Positions 28,515-38,063 of a DNA stretch of 64,000 nt are shown in pieces. The notes beneath the pieces were generated by a model. That model was not told where the DNA came from and did not search any database. It worked only from the letters and a program-made list of their open reading frames with translations. The translations under genes were made by a program, and so were the position numbers. Each line of letters opens with the position of its first letter. Positions within the stretch are counted from its first letter, which is position 1. Source of the DNA: Paenibacillus hexagrammi. GTDB taxonomy: Bacteria; Bacillota; Bacilli; Paenibacillales; NBRC-103111. Location: the NCBI RefSeq assembly GCF_021513275.1, contig NZ_CP090978.1, forward strand, positions 6,257,001 through 6,321,000, in the 5' to 3' direction.

Positions 28515-29092
28515 AAATTCTGGTCGTTGCGGCTCATCCGAATATCGAGCAATCACGAGTAAATCAGCGCTGGTTGCTGGAATTGAGAGGACATTCTGAT
28601 AAAATTACGGTTCATGAACTATATAAACGGTATCCTAATTTCGTAATTAACACGGAGGCTGAGCAAGAGCTTATTGCCAAGCATGACCGAATCGTATTGC
28701 AATTTCCCATCCAGTGGTACAGCACACCGGCGCTGCTCAAACAATGGCTCGATGATGTGTTTACAACGGCTTGGTTGTTCCGTACTGGTGGCAAGGCTGT
28801 TGCGGGAAAAGAGTTCGTACTTGCCATGTCGATTGGAGGCGATGAATCGGCCTACCAGTCAGGAGGCTTAATTGGATATACAATTAGTGAACTGATCCGG
28901 CCCCTGCAGGTCTTTTCCAATCAGGTTGGCATGACGTTCCTGCCGCCATATCCATTTTATGGTGCGGTCAAGGCGGCGGATGGTCAAATTGAACATAGCG
29001 CCACCTCTTATGTGAGCCACATTACTTCTCCTGATCTCGATCCTATCAAAGTCCGAAATCGCATGCTGAGCGAAATGAGCAAGATCCAATAA
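28511..29092 (+). CDS. NAD(P)H-dependent oxidoreductase, flavodoxin-like (KefF/MdaB type)
   Basis: A 193-residue flavoprotein. It begins MKILVVAAHPNIEQSRVNQRWLLEL, the FMN-binding loop of the family, with RIVLQFPIQWYSTPALLKQWLDDVF as the flavin and quinone-binding region. Such enzymes reduce quinones or nitro/azo compounds by two-electron transfer. Its ATGA overlap with the SRPBCC gene gives a two-gene operon, probably for detoxification of a quinone-like compound. Confidence 0.92.
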   Translation: MKILVVAAHPNIEQSRVNQRWLLELRGHSDKITVHELYKRYPNFVINTEAEQELIAKHDRIVLQFPIQWYSTPALLKQWLDDVFTTAWLFRTGGKAVAGKEFVLAMSIGGDESAYQSGGLIGYTISELIRPLQVFSNQVGMTFLPPYPFYGAVKAADGQIEHSATSYVSHITSPDLDPIKVRNRMLSEMSKIQ

Positions 29093-29232
29093 CAAGGTCT
29101 TCAGTCGAGGCTGTTACGCCGCCACTGGTCACCACATGACCGTCCCGAACTACGCGAGCACAATCTCTATGAGGGTTTTTACTCCAGAATTGAGCATCTT
29201 GCAGCTAGTTGTTCAGACCTTTCCACCAACTC

Positions 29233-29286
29233 AAAAAGCCCGCTTAACTCCTTCCTAGTGGAAGCAGGTAAGCAGGCTTGCTTTTT
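29233..29286. terminator. Bidirectional terminator between the quinone reductase and the alcohol dehydrogenase
   Basis: AAAAAGCC...CGCTTA and TAAGC...GGCTTGCTTTTT pair with an inner CTTC/GAAG stem; T-runs or A-runs on both sides. Confidence 0.8.
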
Positions 29287-29297
29287 AATAGCATTCC

Positions 29298-30461
29298 TTA
29301 CAAAGACATGCGGTAAATATTCACGACATCCTCACGTGTCAGTTTTTTGAAGTTCCCAAAATCACCGTACACCATGGCTTTATCGGCCATCGTTTCGATC
29401 GTGGAGTCATCGATGTCGTAGTCGGCCAAGCGGCTCGGTGCACCGATCGAAGTAAAGAACTGACGCAGCGCGGCGATGCCTTCTTCCGCTATCTGACGAT
29501 CGGACTTGCCGCTCTCCTCAATACCGAACACGCGCACCGCGAATTGTTTGAAACGGGCAACATGGGCATCCAGTGTATAGGTCATCCAGTTCGGGAACAA
29601 AATGGCCAGACCGCCGCCATGCGGGATATCATGCACAGCCGATACGGCATGCTCCAGATTGTGCGTAGCCCAATCGCCGCGAATGCCCATGCTGAGCACA
29701 CCGTTCAGCGCCATCGTGCCGCAGTAGAGAATGGTCGCCCGGGCATCGTAGTCTTCAAGATTCGCGACAAGCTTAGGCGCTGTATCGATGACGGTGCGGA
29801 GAATCGTTTCGCAGAATCCGTCCTGCACCGGCGTGTTTTCGCCATGGTGAAAATATTGCTCAAAGACGTGGGACATGATGTCTACCATGCCATACACGGT
29901 TTGATTGGCGGGTAGGGACTGCGTATGCACCGGGTCTAGAATTGAGAATTTAGGGAAGGCATAAGGACTACCCCAACCCAGCTTTTCTTTTGTCTCCCAG
30001 TTAGTAATAACAGAACCGGAATTCATCTCCGAGCCCGTGGCTGCAATGGTGAGCACCGTACCCAGGGGCAGTGCGCCTGTAGCTGCGGCTTTGCGGGTGA
30101 CGATATCCCAGAAATCCCCATCATATTTAGCTCCTACAGCGATAGCTTTCGCGCAGTCGATCACGCTGCCGCCGCCTACGGCCAAGATCAGATCGATCTG
30201 ATGACCGCGGCACAGATCCACGCCTTTATGAACCGTTGTAAGACGCGGATTCGGCTCTACGCCGCTAAGCTCCACAAGCGTTGCTCCCACCTCATCAAGC
30301 AGCCTCAAGACACGGTCGTAAATGCCATTTTGCTTGATGCTGCCTCCGCCATATACGAGCAGCACGTTCTTGCCGTATTTAGGCACTTCCTTTGTTAGCT
30401 GGGATAGCTGATCCTGTCCAAAGTAAAGTGTCGTTGGATTATGAAAAGTAAAGTTGTTCAT
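29298..30461 (-). CDS. Iron-containing alcohol dehydrogenase (butanol dehydrogenase type)
   Basis: A 387-residue enzyme. ATG 30461 with GGGAGG nine bases upstream; a longer in-frame extension has no SD. It has the nucleotide-binding segment [14 protein letters not shown] and [13 protein letters not shown], the [13 protein letters not shown] region and the metal-ligand block [15 protein letters not shown] followed by [17 protein letters not shown]. These match group III Fe-ADHs (YugJ/YugK-like), NADPH-dependent reduction of aldehydes/ketones. Monocistronic between two terminators or intergenic spacers. Confidence 0.92.
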   Translation of the reverse strand: MNNFTFHNPTTLYFGQDQLSQLTKEVPKYGKNVLLVYGGGSIKQNGIYDRVLRLLDEVGATLVELSGVEPNPRLTTVHKGVDLCRGHQIDLILAVGGGSVIDCAKAIAVGAKYDGDFWDIVTRKAAATGALPLGTVLTIAATGSEMNSGSVITNWETKEKLGWGSPYAFPKFSILDPVHTQSLPANQTVYGMVDIMSHVFEQYFHHGENTPVQDGFCETILRTVIDTAPKLVANLEDYDARATILYCGTMALNGVLSMGIRGDWATHNLEHAVSAVHDIPHGGGLAILFPNWMTYTLDAHVARFKQFAVRVFGIEESGKSDRQIAEEGIAALRQFFTSIGAPSRLADYDIDDSTIETMADKAMVYGDFGNFKKLTREDVVNIYRMSL

Positions 30462-30602
30462 GCGTCGGTTCCTCCCAACTGAATTTGGCTTTACCTTATC
30501 CATTGTAGCTAACTTGGAGGTGAAAGCAAAATCAGGCGGAAAGGCGCATCCCCCAATTGAATCTAACCCACTTACACTCAATGACACTAGTTCTCAACTA
30601 CG

Positions 30603-31397
30603 CTAGGACCGTACAAACTGCGCATATAACGAGTTTTCTGGAATAGCCCGAGTGAGCCTATCCATATGTCCTAGAAACGTTTGCAAGATGGTTCGGCCCT
30701 CCCAGCCCTCCGGCAGCAGCTCCTCCGGCAGCATAGGGTCAGCCAAATAAAGCTCACTGATGACCTCTCCCAAGTGAAGATAGCAGACGAAGAGCTCCAA
30801 GAGCTGATCACTGTGCCGAAGCGCTGCGTCCATTCTGGGTTCAAACTCCTGATGGAACCAGCTCCGTTTGTCCTGATAGATACCGGCTACTTGCTCCAGT
30901 CCCCATAGTGATACCGCGTCGTTAGGTGTAAGAGATTTGCCTTGAATCGTTCCCTGAAATTGAGTGACTCGGCCATGCAGTTCATACTTTTCGATAAGCT
31001 GAGTAATTTCCTGGCTGTAAGACCATGGAGCAATGTAGACGCTGTTATACAGGAGGCCGAAGCCTGTTTGTAAAATGTCTGCGCGGAACTGGTCGCGTTT
31101 TTTACGTTCGCTTTCCGGAATTTCGAGCATGACCAAATGCCAGTTTCCATCCCAAGTCCGGGAATACAGCAGGGGCTTTTGATTAATGGAATAAATAAAG
31201 GCTCGGCCGCTTTCGGTGATTTGGTAGCTCGAGCGGGACGGACTGACCGCATACCCCTCTTTCTTGAGTCGGGATAAGCCATTGCGGATATACGCGGCTG
31301 AATAGCCACGATGTTCATAAATGCGAATAAGCTCCTGGGACTCCATACCTGTGGAGCGCGAGAGCAAAAATAACAGCTGTTTTTCGATGGATAACAA
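30603..31397 (-). CDS. PaaX-like transcriptional regulator
   Basis: A 264-residue repressor. It has an N-terminal winged HTH (SAAYIRNGLSRLKKEGYAVSPSRSSYQITESG), the PaaX middle domain (WHLVMLEIPESERKKRDQFRADILQTGFGLLYNSVYIAPW) and the C-terminal LPEELLPEGWEG typical of PaaX. TTG start with GAGG upstream. In other bacteria PaaX represses phenylacetate catabolism in response to phenylacetyl-CoA; no paa genes are visible here. It is divergent from the PEBP-like gene, with a palindrome between them, so it probably controls that gene and itself. Confidence 0.9.
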   Translation of the reverse strand: MLSIEKQLLFLLSRSTGMESQELIRIYEHRGYSAAYIRNGLSRLKKEGYAVSPSRSSYQITESGRAFIYSINQKPLLYSRTWDGNWHLVMLEIPESERKKRDQFRADILQTGFGLLYNSVYIAPWSYSQEITQLIEKYELHGRVTQFQGTIQGKSLTPNDAVSLWGLEQVAGIYQDKRSWFHQEFEPRMDAALRHSDQLLELFVCYLHLGEVISELYLADPMLPEELLPEGWEGRTILQTFLGHMDRLTRAIPENSLYAQFVRS

Positions 31398-31450
31398 AAT
31401 AACCTCACGTCCTTATTGACATAGGTAAATTTTACATATAACATAAATAT

Positions 31451-31462
31451 CAACGATCGTTG
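31451..31462. promoter_or_regulatory. Palindrome between PaaX and the PEBP-like gene
   Basis: CAACGATCGTTG is a perfect 12-bp inverted repeat in the divergent region, flanked by partly symmetric AT-rich sequence; a likely PaaX operator. Confidence 0.6.
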
Positions 31463-31552
31463 TTATATTGATTATAAATTAAAAACTGTTCTTTGTTTTA
31501 TTTTAGCGCAAAAATAAGCGGAGCGGTAAAAAAATGATTGGGAGTGGGAACA

Positions 31553-32509
31553 ATGGGGAAAACATTTCGTACACGTACATGGTTGGTAACAGGAATTTTA
31601 TTGGCGCTGAGTATCGCACCGGCCGCTGTTTCAGCAGAGGAGACCGCTGCAGTGGTTAAAAAAGATGTCATGAGCAACGTGAGCAACTATTTACGCTGGA
31701 ATACGCCGGTTACGATTAAAGTTGGGCAGACTGAGCTTCCTACAAAAGGCTTGATGAAAAATACAGAAATCTTGGTTCCTTTCCGAGAAGCGGTGGAAGC
31801 CGGAGGCGGTAAAGTGACTTGGGATGACAAGGACCAGACTGTGCATGCTGTGATGGGAAGTAAGGAGGTCAGCCAGCAGCTGGGGGATACGAAGGTTGTA
31901 GTGAACGGAAGCAGCTATGTGCTGGACCATGAATCCGAGCTGGTAGACGGTGTGCTGATGGTATCGGAGCGGGTTCTGCCTCTGGCCATTGACGCTTCGC
32001 TTCACTGGGATTCAGCTGCCCGCACGCTGACAGCATCTTCCGAACAAAGCGAAGGCGGCCTTCAAGTACAGAGCTCTGCGTTCCAAAAGTATGGGAATAT
32101 CCCTGTGAAATATGCTCACGGCGGTGTGCCTGGAGGACAAAATATCAGCTTGCCGGTCAGCTGGAGCCATGCGCCGGAGGGGACGAAATCTTTTGCCGTG
32201 GTGATGTACGACCTGCATCCAATCGCGGACAATTTCATCCATTGGAGCGTGTTGAATCTTCCTGCTGATACGAAGGAGCTTGCAGAGGGAGCAGCAGGGT
32301 CGATCAAAGACGGAGTCGAATTGAACAGCTACTTTGGTATGGAGCCTCCAGCCTATTCGGGCGATCATCTTTACCGCTTGGTCGTCTATGCGCTGGATAC
32401 CGAGAAGCTGGATGTTGAGGGTGCGCCGGTGTTCTTTGAAGAGCTGGAGCCTCAGTTGGCTGCTCATGCGCTGGGCTTCGCGGAGTACGACGGATTTTTC
32501 AAGCAATAA
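31553..32509 (+). CDS. Secreted YbhB/YbcL (PEBP-like) protein with copper-amine-oxidase-type N-terminal domain
   Basis: A 318-residue exported protein. ATG 31553 with GGGAG eight bases upstream. Residues 1-29 form a signal peptide (cleavage near SAEE). Residues about 45-155 form a copper-amine-oxidase N1-like domain (KNTEILVPFREAVEAGGGKVTWDDKDQTVHA), common in Paenibacillus secreted proteins as a stalk or wall-interacting domain. The C-terminal half is a PEBP/YbhB domain (GVPGGQNISLPVSWSHAPEGTKSFAVVMYDLHPIADNFIHW), from the Raf-kinase-inhibitor family. This fusion is unusual in my experience; the function is not known. PaaX regulation is suggested by the divergent gene. Confidence 0.88.
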   Translation: MGKTFRTRTWLVTGILLALSIAPAAVSAEETAAVVKKDVMSNVSNYLRWNTPVTIKVGQTELPTKGLMKNTEILVPFREAVEAGGGKVTWDDKDQTVHAVMGSKEVSQQLGDTKVVVNGSSYVLDHESELVDGVLMVSERVLPLAIDASLHWDSAARTLTASSEQSEGGLQVQSSAFQKYGNIPVKYAHGGVPGGQNISLPVSWSHAPEGTKSFAVVMYDLHPIADNFIHWSVLNLPADTKELAEGAAGSIKDGVELNSYFGMEPPAYSGDHLYRLVVYALDTEKLDVEGAPVFFEELEPQLAAHALGFAEYDGFFKQ

Positions 32510-32560
32510 GATTAGCAGAGTCGCGTTGTAAAAGAACACAACCTATATTTCCAATAATCC

Positions 32561-32589
32561 TTGTCGGAATTAAAATCGTGTTGTATAAT
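32561..32589 (+). promoter_or_regulatory. Promoter of the riboswitch-controlled transcript
   Basis: TTGTCG and TATAAT with a 17-bp spacer, about 15 bases before the riboswitch begins. A close sigma-A match. Confidence 0.7.
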
Positions 32590-32604
32590 GCTGTTTAATT
32601 GAAT

Positions 32605-32755
32605 AAGGACCTTCGGGGCAGGGTGAAATTCCCGACCGGCGGTAATGGTTCACCGTTTGAACCTGAGCCCGCGACTCGCTTGATGCTTTGAGGCAAAAGC
32701 GACTGACTTGGTGTAATTCCAAGGCCGACGGTACAGTCCGGATGGGAGAAGGTCA
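32605..32755 (+). ncRNA. FMN riboswitch (RFN element)
   Basis: The conserved RFN core is readable: it opens with GACCTTCGGGGCAGGGTGAA, then ATTCCCGACCGGCGGTAATG, CCCGCGA, GACTTGGTGTAATTCCAAGG, CCGACGGTACAGTCCGGATG and closes with GAGAAGGTC, whose end pairs with the opening GGACCTTC as P1. FMN binding should stabilise this and favour the terminator at 32758. It lies between the PEBP-like gene and an EamA transporter, which is the only gene it can regulate. Confidence 0.97.
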
Positions 32756-32757
32756 AT

Positions 32758-32811
32758 AACAGACAGGGAGACCCGCGTTTTTGTAAAAAAATGCAGGGGC
32801 TCCGGTCTGTT
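32758..32811 (+). terminator. Riboswitch expression-platform terminator
   Basis: ACAGACAGGGAGACCC (32759-32774) and GGGGCTCCGGTCTGT (32796-32810) form a strong stem followed by TTTGTG. A further hairpin with GCCCCGT/ACGGGGC lies at 32819-32853. Confidence 0.8.
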
Positions 32812-32933
32812 TGTGTATGCCCCGTTATCTGATCGTTTAGGTGACGGGGCGTCTTCTTTCGAAGTGTCCTATTCAACCCACATTACAAGGCTTTTCCGAT
32901 TCGAATTCGGATAGCCGCAGGAGGTCGTTGAAT

Positions 32934-33884
32934 ATGGAAAAAAGTTTGGCCATGGGGGCCGCTGTGACCGGTGAACGGACACACACGGCTGCTAACACAA
33001 GGAGAGGGATATGGCTGGTAGCGGCTGGTGCTGCGTTATGGGGGATCGATCCGCTGTTCCGCATCCTGCTGCTGAAGTACTTTACTTCTTCGCAAATCGT
33101 GCTTTTCGAGCATTTGCTGCTGATGATCTACGCGCTGCCTGTGCTGTGGCTGCACCGCAGCGAGCTGAAGGGCCTCCGCGCTAGCCATCTGGGCGCGCTG
33201 CTCTTTATTTCATGGGGCGGCTCGGCGCTCGCCACCATTCTGTTTACATCGGCATTCGCCCATGGCGATCCGAATGCCGTCCTGCTGCTTCAGAAGCTGC
33301 AGCCGCTCTTCGCTATCCTTATGGCGCGCCTCTTGCTGAAAGAGTCGCTGCCTGCCAAGTTCCCGCTGCTGCTGCTCATGGCGCTAGCGGGAACCTACCT
33401 GCTGACCTTCGGCTTAGGCAGCCCGGTCAGCAGCTTGTCCGGCATGGCCGCGGTCGGCGGCCTGCTGTCGATCGGAGCCGCTGCCCTGTGGGGCGGCTCC
33501 ACAGTGATGGGCCGACTGCTGCTGGGCAAGATGCAGTTCGAGACCGTGACTGCGCTGCGCTTTGCCTGCGCACTCCCGCTGCTGTTCGCCCTGACTTCGG
33601 TGGGCGGAAGTGACCTGCAGCCCTTGGTCGGCGCCCATGACTGGCTTGCCGTAGGGGGCAACCTCCTGCTGCAGGCATTTCTGCCAGGGCTGCTGAGCCT
33701 GCTCTTGTACTATCGCGGCCTGTCTGGAACGAAGGCCTCGTATGCTACGCTAGCGGAGCTCTTCTTCCCGGCCATTGGATTAATCATCAACTGGCTGGTC
33801 TTCCACCAACCAGTTACAGTGGCTCAGTTGGTCGGGTTTGTGCTCATTTGGGTGATGCTGATTCAGCTGTCCAGACAGCGGTGA
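32934..33884 (+). CDS. EamA/DMT-family transporter under FMN riboswitch control
   Basis: A 316-residue transporter with ten TM helices in two EamA repeats. ATG 32934 has AGGAGG nine bases upstream. Sequence features: WLVAAGAALWGIDPLFRILLL at the start, the internal repeat with ALWGGSTVMGRLLLGKM, and a C-terminal AQLVGFVLIWVMLIQL. Being the first gene after the FMN riboswitch, it is probably a riboflavin or flavin importer, as in the ImpX/RibN idea known from other bacteria; the sequence alone does not show the substrate. The gene is visibly GC-rich (many CTG/GCG) compared with its neighbours. Confidence 0.9.
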   Translation: MEKSLAMGAAVTGERTHTAANTRRGIWLVAAGAALWGIDPLFRILLLKYFTSSQIVLFEHLLLMIYALPVLWLHRSELKGLRASHLGALLFISWGGSALATILFTSAFAHGDPNAVLLLQKLQPLFAILMARLLLKESLPAKFPLLLLMALAGTYLLTFGLGSPVSSLSGMAAVGGLLSIGAAALWGGSTVMGRLLLGKMQFETVTALRFACALPLLFALTSVGGSDLQPLVGAHDWLAVGGNLLLQAFLPGLLSLLLYYRGLSGTKASYATLAELFFPAIGLIINWLVFHQPVTVAQLVGFVLIWVMLIQLSRQR

Positions 33885-33924
33885 GCTTGAGTTTCTTCTA
33901 TAGAAGAGAACGAATACGAATTTG

Positions 33925-33952
33925 AAGGCTCTGCTATGTGCGGAGCCTTTTT
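33925..33952 (+). terminator. Intrinsic terminator after the EamA gene
   Basis: AAGGCTC and GAGCCTT with an 11-base loop followed by a T-run. Confidence 0.85.
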
Positions 33953-34184
33953 GAATTTTTTTACGGTTGTCAGTTACAAGCGGAACGTCTGCGGTAAGAG
34001 CCTCATATCTATAACTTCTTCCTTGTGCTCAGAAGTATCGATTAAGACAAGGGCAGTCATAAGTATGCCTGAAACTGAAACCCGCGCGTACCAAATAAGA
34101 CGACCACAAACCCTTACCTATTGACGCCAAGCATAAACCCATTTATTGTGGTAAAAAATGGGTATTTTTACAAGGGGGACTTGG

Positions 34185-35132
34185 ATGTACGGTGTAATAG
34201 CTAGACTGTTGATCTTGACGGCAATGCTGTCACTTGTAAGCTGCAGCCATAAAGCGGAGCAGCCAGCTGCAGCTGCAGCCTCTGCGCAGGCTTCTGTAAC
34301 GGAAGAAGCGAAGCTCATGCAGCCTGGAGTCCATTCAGTGACATTTTTCAGTAAGTCCTTGCAGCAGGAGATGAGGATGAACGTTTACCTGCCTCCGGGT
34401 TATACAGCAGAATCACAGGAGCGCTATCCCGTCTTGTATCTGCTTCATGGCTATACAGGTAACGAGCAGGGCTGGCTGCCGGGGCTTGGCACGGATCAAG
34501 CGGCTGATGCTCTGATCGGTTCTGGAGAGATTGTTCCACTAATTATTGTCTCCCCGCAAATCAATAACAGCTACGGAATCAATACTGCGGATACGACGAG
34601 AAGAGCTTGTTCCAGCTGTATGGATGAGGGCAGGTATGAGGATTATTTGTACCAGGATGTCATTGGCTACATCGACAGCCATTATCCGACTTTAGCGGAC
34701 CGGAAGAATAGGTTTATCGGCGGTTTATCCATGGGCGGTTTCGCGAGCTTGCATCTGGCCTTCGGACACCCGGAGCTATTCAGCAAAGTGGGTGGACATA
34801 GTCCGGCCGTTTGGCTGGACACGTTTGTGAATGCGGGCGGCTTGAAAGCCTGGCTATATCCGAATGAGACGCTTAGGATGGAGCGGGATCCGATTGCTTT
34901 AGCCCAAACGAAAGATTTGCAGGGAATGCGAGTGTATCTGGATTGCGGTGACGAGGATAGCTACCGGTTTTATGAAGGGACGGAAGTGCTCTACAAGCTG
35001 TTACTTAGCCGCGGAGTTACTGCGGAGTACCATTTGCAGGCCGGAAAGCATGATGGTGATTATTGGTCCGCTCATGTGAAGGATTATTTGCTCTTCTACG
35101 CCGGGATATCTGAGAGCTCATCTGGAGGGTGA
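34185..35132 (+). CDS. Esterase lipoprotein (alpha/beta-hydrolase, esterase D type)
   Basis: A 315-residue secreted lipoprotein. ATG 34185 has AGGGGG six bases upstream. The signal MYGVIARLLILTAMLSLVSC has a lipobox ending in LVSC. The esterase core has YPVLYLLHGYTGNEQGW (oxyanion region), the nucleophile elbow GGLSMGGFA and a C-terminal HDGDYW (catalytic His). These match the PF00756 esterase family (esterase D, antigen 85, feruloyl esterase), which hydrolyses esters at the cell surface. It is monocistronic. Confidence 0.9.
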   Translation: MYGVIARLLILTAMLSLVSCSHKAEQPAAAAASAQASVTEEAKLMQPGVHSVTFFSKSLQQEMRMNVYLPPGYTAESQERYPVLYLLHGYTGNEQGWLPGLGTDQAADALIGSGEIVPLIIVSPQINNSYGINTADTTRRACSSCMDEGRYEDYLYQDVIGYIDSHYPTLADRKNRFIGGLSMGGFASLHLAFGHPELFSKVGGHSPAVWLDTFVNAGGLKAWLYPNETLRMERDPIALAQTKDLQGMRVYLDCGDEDSYRFYEGTEVLYKLLLSRGVTAEYHLQAGKHDGDYWSAHVKDYLLFYAGISESSSGG

Positions 35133-35253
35133 TGGAAGGGAACGCTGTTTATATTCCGTTTATATAGGTCTCTTATACTCCTAGTATCAAGTACGAATTG
35201 CGGTCCACGCTATATGGGTACAAATCGGACCATGATAAAGGAGAAGAGGCCTT

Positions 35254-37032
35254 ATGAGGGATCATCATAGAAACACAAGTAACACTGTGAAAAGCACTGA
35301 CTGGCGCGCCTTTCTGCATTTAATCCGGCAATCCGAACCGCCGAAGCTCATCCTGGGCATCGCGCTGGCACTGAGTATCATTTCTACTTTAGTGGGGCTT
35401 GTGATCCCGCTGTTTACGAAGAATGTGGTGGATAGCTTCACCATCAGCTCGCTCAGCACAGGCAAAATTGTGGGCATGGCGGGCGCATTCGTGGCGCAAG
35501 CGATCGCTTCGGGTATTTCCGTCTATTTGCTGAACTATGCCGGGCACCATATCGTGGCGGGGATTCGGGATCGGCTGTGGAAAAAGCTGCTCGTCCTGCC
35601 AGTTTCCTTCTACGATCAGAACAAAACAGGGGATACGGTCAGCCGAATGACCAATGATACCTCTGTCATTAAAGGTCTTATCACCGAGCATATGACGGGA
35701 TTTGTCACCGGCATCATTTCGATTATTGGCTCTATTGCTGTGCTTATGTATATGGACTGGAAAATGACCTTGATTATGTTCAGCGTCTTTCCGATCGCGT
35801 TTTTGATTCTGTTTCCGCTAGGCAGACAGATGTATAAAGTATCGAAGGGTATGCAAGGGGAAACGGCGAGCTTCACCTCGACGCTAACCCGCGTTTTATC
35901 CGAGATTCGCTTGGTCAAAGCCGCTAACGCGGAACCGGTGGAGTATAAGGAAGGCAGCTTAGGGATCCGGAGTTTGTTCCGTTTTGGACTGAAGGAAGGC
36001 AAAATTCAGGCGATGATGGCGCCCTTGATCTCCTTCGTGATGCTGATGCTGTTGGTGGTTCTGTTTGGGTACGGCGGCATGCGCGTGTCCTCGGGGGCCA
36101 TTACAGCGGGGCAGCTAGTTGCGTTCATGCTGTATTTGTTCCAGATCGTCATGCCGATTACGCAAATTACGCAGTTTTTTAATCAAGCGCAGAAGGCGAT
36201 GGGCGCAACAGAAACAATTCTTGACGTGCTGGATCATCAGGAAGAGGATCCATATACCGGCGATACCGTTACGAATGCGGCTCAGCCGATCCTCCTCGAG
36301 AACGTAATCTTCGGCTACAAACAGGAAGAACCCGTGCTGAAGGGTGTCAGCTTCACCATGGATGCCGGCAAAGTGACGGCCATTGTGGGGCCAAGCGGAA
36401 GCGGTAAGACCACTTTGTTCGCGCTGCTTGAGCGCTTCTATTCTCCGCAAGCCGGAAGCATCCGGTTAGGCTCCGATTCGGTGGAACGATTTTCTTTGGA
36501 GTCTTGGAGAAGTCAGATCGGGTATGTCTCTCAGGAGAGTCCGCTGATCTCCGGCACCATCCGAGATAATATCTGTTACGGCATGCAGCGGGAAGTGACG
36601 CCGGAGGAGCTTGAGCGTGCAGCTCGGATGGCTTACGCCGATGTATTCATTCAGGAGCTTGCGGATGGCTATGACACGCAGGTCGGGGAACGCGGCATCA
36701 AGCTATCGGGCGGGCAGCGGCAACGCATTGCCATTGCCAGAGCGCTGTTGCGAGATCCGAAGATCCTCATGCTGGATGAAGCCACATCAAGCCTCGACAG
36801 CAAGTCCGAGATCGTTGTGCAGCAGGCGCTCAACAATCTGATGCAAGGCCGCACCACGCTGGTCATTGCGCATCGGCTGTCCACCGTTGTGGACGCAGAC
36901 CAAATCATTTTTCTCGAAAAAGGCCGCATCACCGGCAGCGGAACCCATGAGCAGCTGCTGGACCATCATGAGCTGTACCGGGAATTTGCTGAGCAGCAGC
37001 TTCAGCACCAAGCTAGTTCCGCTGCACATTAA
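35254..37032 (+). CDS. ABC exporter, homodimeric type (BmrA-like)
   Basis: A 592-residue TM-ATPase fusion. Six TM helices in residues about 25-310, then a canonical ATPase: [36 protein letters not shown] and IAHRLSTV, so all catalytic residues are present and a homodimer is expected, unlike the pair at 19.8-23.6 kb. AAGGAG lies ten bases before ATG 35254. It resembles BmrA/LmrA multidrug exporters, but no regulator is adjacent. Confidence 0.93.
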   Translation: MRDHHRNTSNTVKSTDWRAFLHLIRQSEPPKLILGIALALSIISTLVGLVIPLFTKNVVDSFTISSLSTGKIVGMAGAFVAQAIASGISVYLLNYAGHHIVAGIRDRLWKKLLVLPVSFYDQNKTGDTVSRMTNDTSVIKGLITEHMTGFVTGIISIIGSIAVLMYMDWKMTLIMFSVFPIAFLILFPLGRQMYKVSKGMQGETASFTSTLTRVLSEIRLVKAANAEPVEYKEGSLGIRSLFRFGLKEGKIQAMMAPLISFVMLMLLVVLFGYGGMRVSSGAITAGQLVAFMLYLFQIVMPITQITQFFNQAQKAMGATETILDVLDHQEEDPYTGDTVTNAAQPILLENVIFGYKQEEPVLKGVSFTMDAGKVTAIVGPSGSGKTTLFALLERFYSPQAGSIRLGSDSVERFSLESWRSQIGYVSQESPLISGTIRDNICYGMQREVTPEELERAARMAYADVFIQELADGYDTQVGERGIKLSGGQRQRIAIARALLRDPKILMLDEATSSLDSKSEIVVQQALNNLMQGRTTLVIAHRLSTVVDADQIIFLEKGRITGSGTHEQLLDHHELYREFAEQQLQHQASSAAH

Positions 37033-37046
37033 TGAATCACGCTTCA

Positions 37047-37107
37047 CGCCCTTGTAGGGGCGGGGATTGGGCGCTTCGCACCTATTTTTAGGGCGGGGCG
37101 TTTTTTT
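37047..37107 (+). terminator. Terminator after the ABC exporter
   Basis: GC-rich inverted segments (CGCCC near 37047 and GGGGCG near 37095-37100) followed by seven Ts. Confidence 0.7.
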
Positions 37108-37289
37108 GCGTTTTGAGTGTTGAATGAGACGTAAGTTGTAGATTGATCGTTCAACTATCGTCTCCCATAGTTAGCGTAACGCAATACAGAGGAAATTTTT
37201 CGATCATGGTTACAATTATCGAACAACTATTTTTTGTGAATTTATTAAATTGTTTGAATTATAATTCATTAGTGGGATTCTGGGGAATA

Positions 37290-37482
37290 TCGATCTTTTA
37301 TTAATTGTTGGTCTATTCATAAAGTAATTGCTCATCTTGAAGGATTACCAGCAGTGCTGTTGGAGGAACCAGTAAAAAACGTTTTCCCTTCGCTTCTGCA
37401 CACCTTGGAACATATTAACACAGCAGACCAGCTCTGGTTATCTCGTATTAGCTCGAGTTTATTTCCAGGGTCTGGGAAGTAG
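37290..37482 (+). pseudogene. DinB-family protein remnant
   Basis: A stretch without start codon and with no start site that translates as WSIHKVIAHLEGLPAVLLEE, then PVKNVFPSLLHTLEHINTAD followed by QLWLSRI, ending at a TAG at 37480. The PSLLHTLEHINTADQLWL block is typical of the DinB/YfiT four-helix metal-binding fold (conserved His and Trp). The normal length is about 150-170 residues; only the first ~60 remain here, with no upstream SD or ATG. It is probably a decayed DinB gene. Confidence 0.65.
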
Positions 37483-37506
37483 CAGTTTTTCGCGCTAAAC
37501 TATGCA

Positions 37507-37878
37507 CTAGGTACTGATTGATAGCCCTTGTTCATGAGTGAGAATGTTGATAAGCTTACCAAACGGGTCGCGGACATAGAATCGTCTAACTCCCCAAGGC
37601 TCATCGACAGGCCCATATTCTATAGGAAAACCAGATCTCTTCATGCTTTCTAATGTAGCATCGACATCATCCACTTCAATCGATAGATCAGGCGTAGGCG
37701 TTTCTGATCCACCCTGTGAGGCGAAACTTATTTGAATGCTCATCTCCTCGTTTAAACCATAAGTTCTAATCCAACCATGATCCATCATTAAATTAAGACC
37801 GAGTACATCCTGGTAGAAGCATTTAGCTGCCGTGATGTCCTTCGTATTTATATTGGCGACGATTCGTTTGACCTTCAT
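37507..37878 (-). CDS. VOC/glyoxalase-family protein
   Basis: A 123-residue protein. ATG 37878 has AGGAGG six bases upstream; a longer in-frame extension is not supported. Features are RIVANINTKDITAAKCFYQDVLGL at the start and FYVRDPFGKLINILTHE at the end, as in single-domain VOC proteins. The first metal ligand His is replaced by Asn in VANINT, so it may be non-catalytic or bind a different ligand. Preceded by the DinB relic and otherwise isolated. Confidence 0.85.
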   Translation of the reverse strand: MKVKRIVANINTKDITAAKCFYQDVLGLNLMMDHGWIRTYGLNEEMSIQISFASQGGSETPTPDLSIEVDDVDATLESMKRSGFPIEYGPVDEPWGVRRFYVRDPFGKLINILTHEQGLSIST

Positions 37879-38063
37879 TTCAAACCTCCTAGACTTAAAC
37901 AGATTGTTCTTCAATATAGAATACATTATATAACAATTAATTCTTCTTTGACTTTAGAATCCACGGTTACTCCGTTAACCTGCCAGTTAGTTTAACACCG
38001 AATCTTCCAATCCAGAACTTTGCATTCCTAGTCCACAACTTAACTTTCACCAGACAATGAAAC

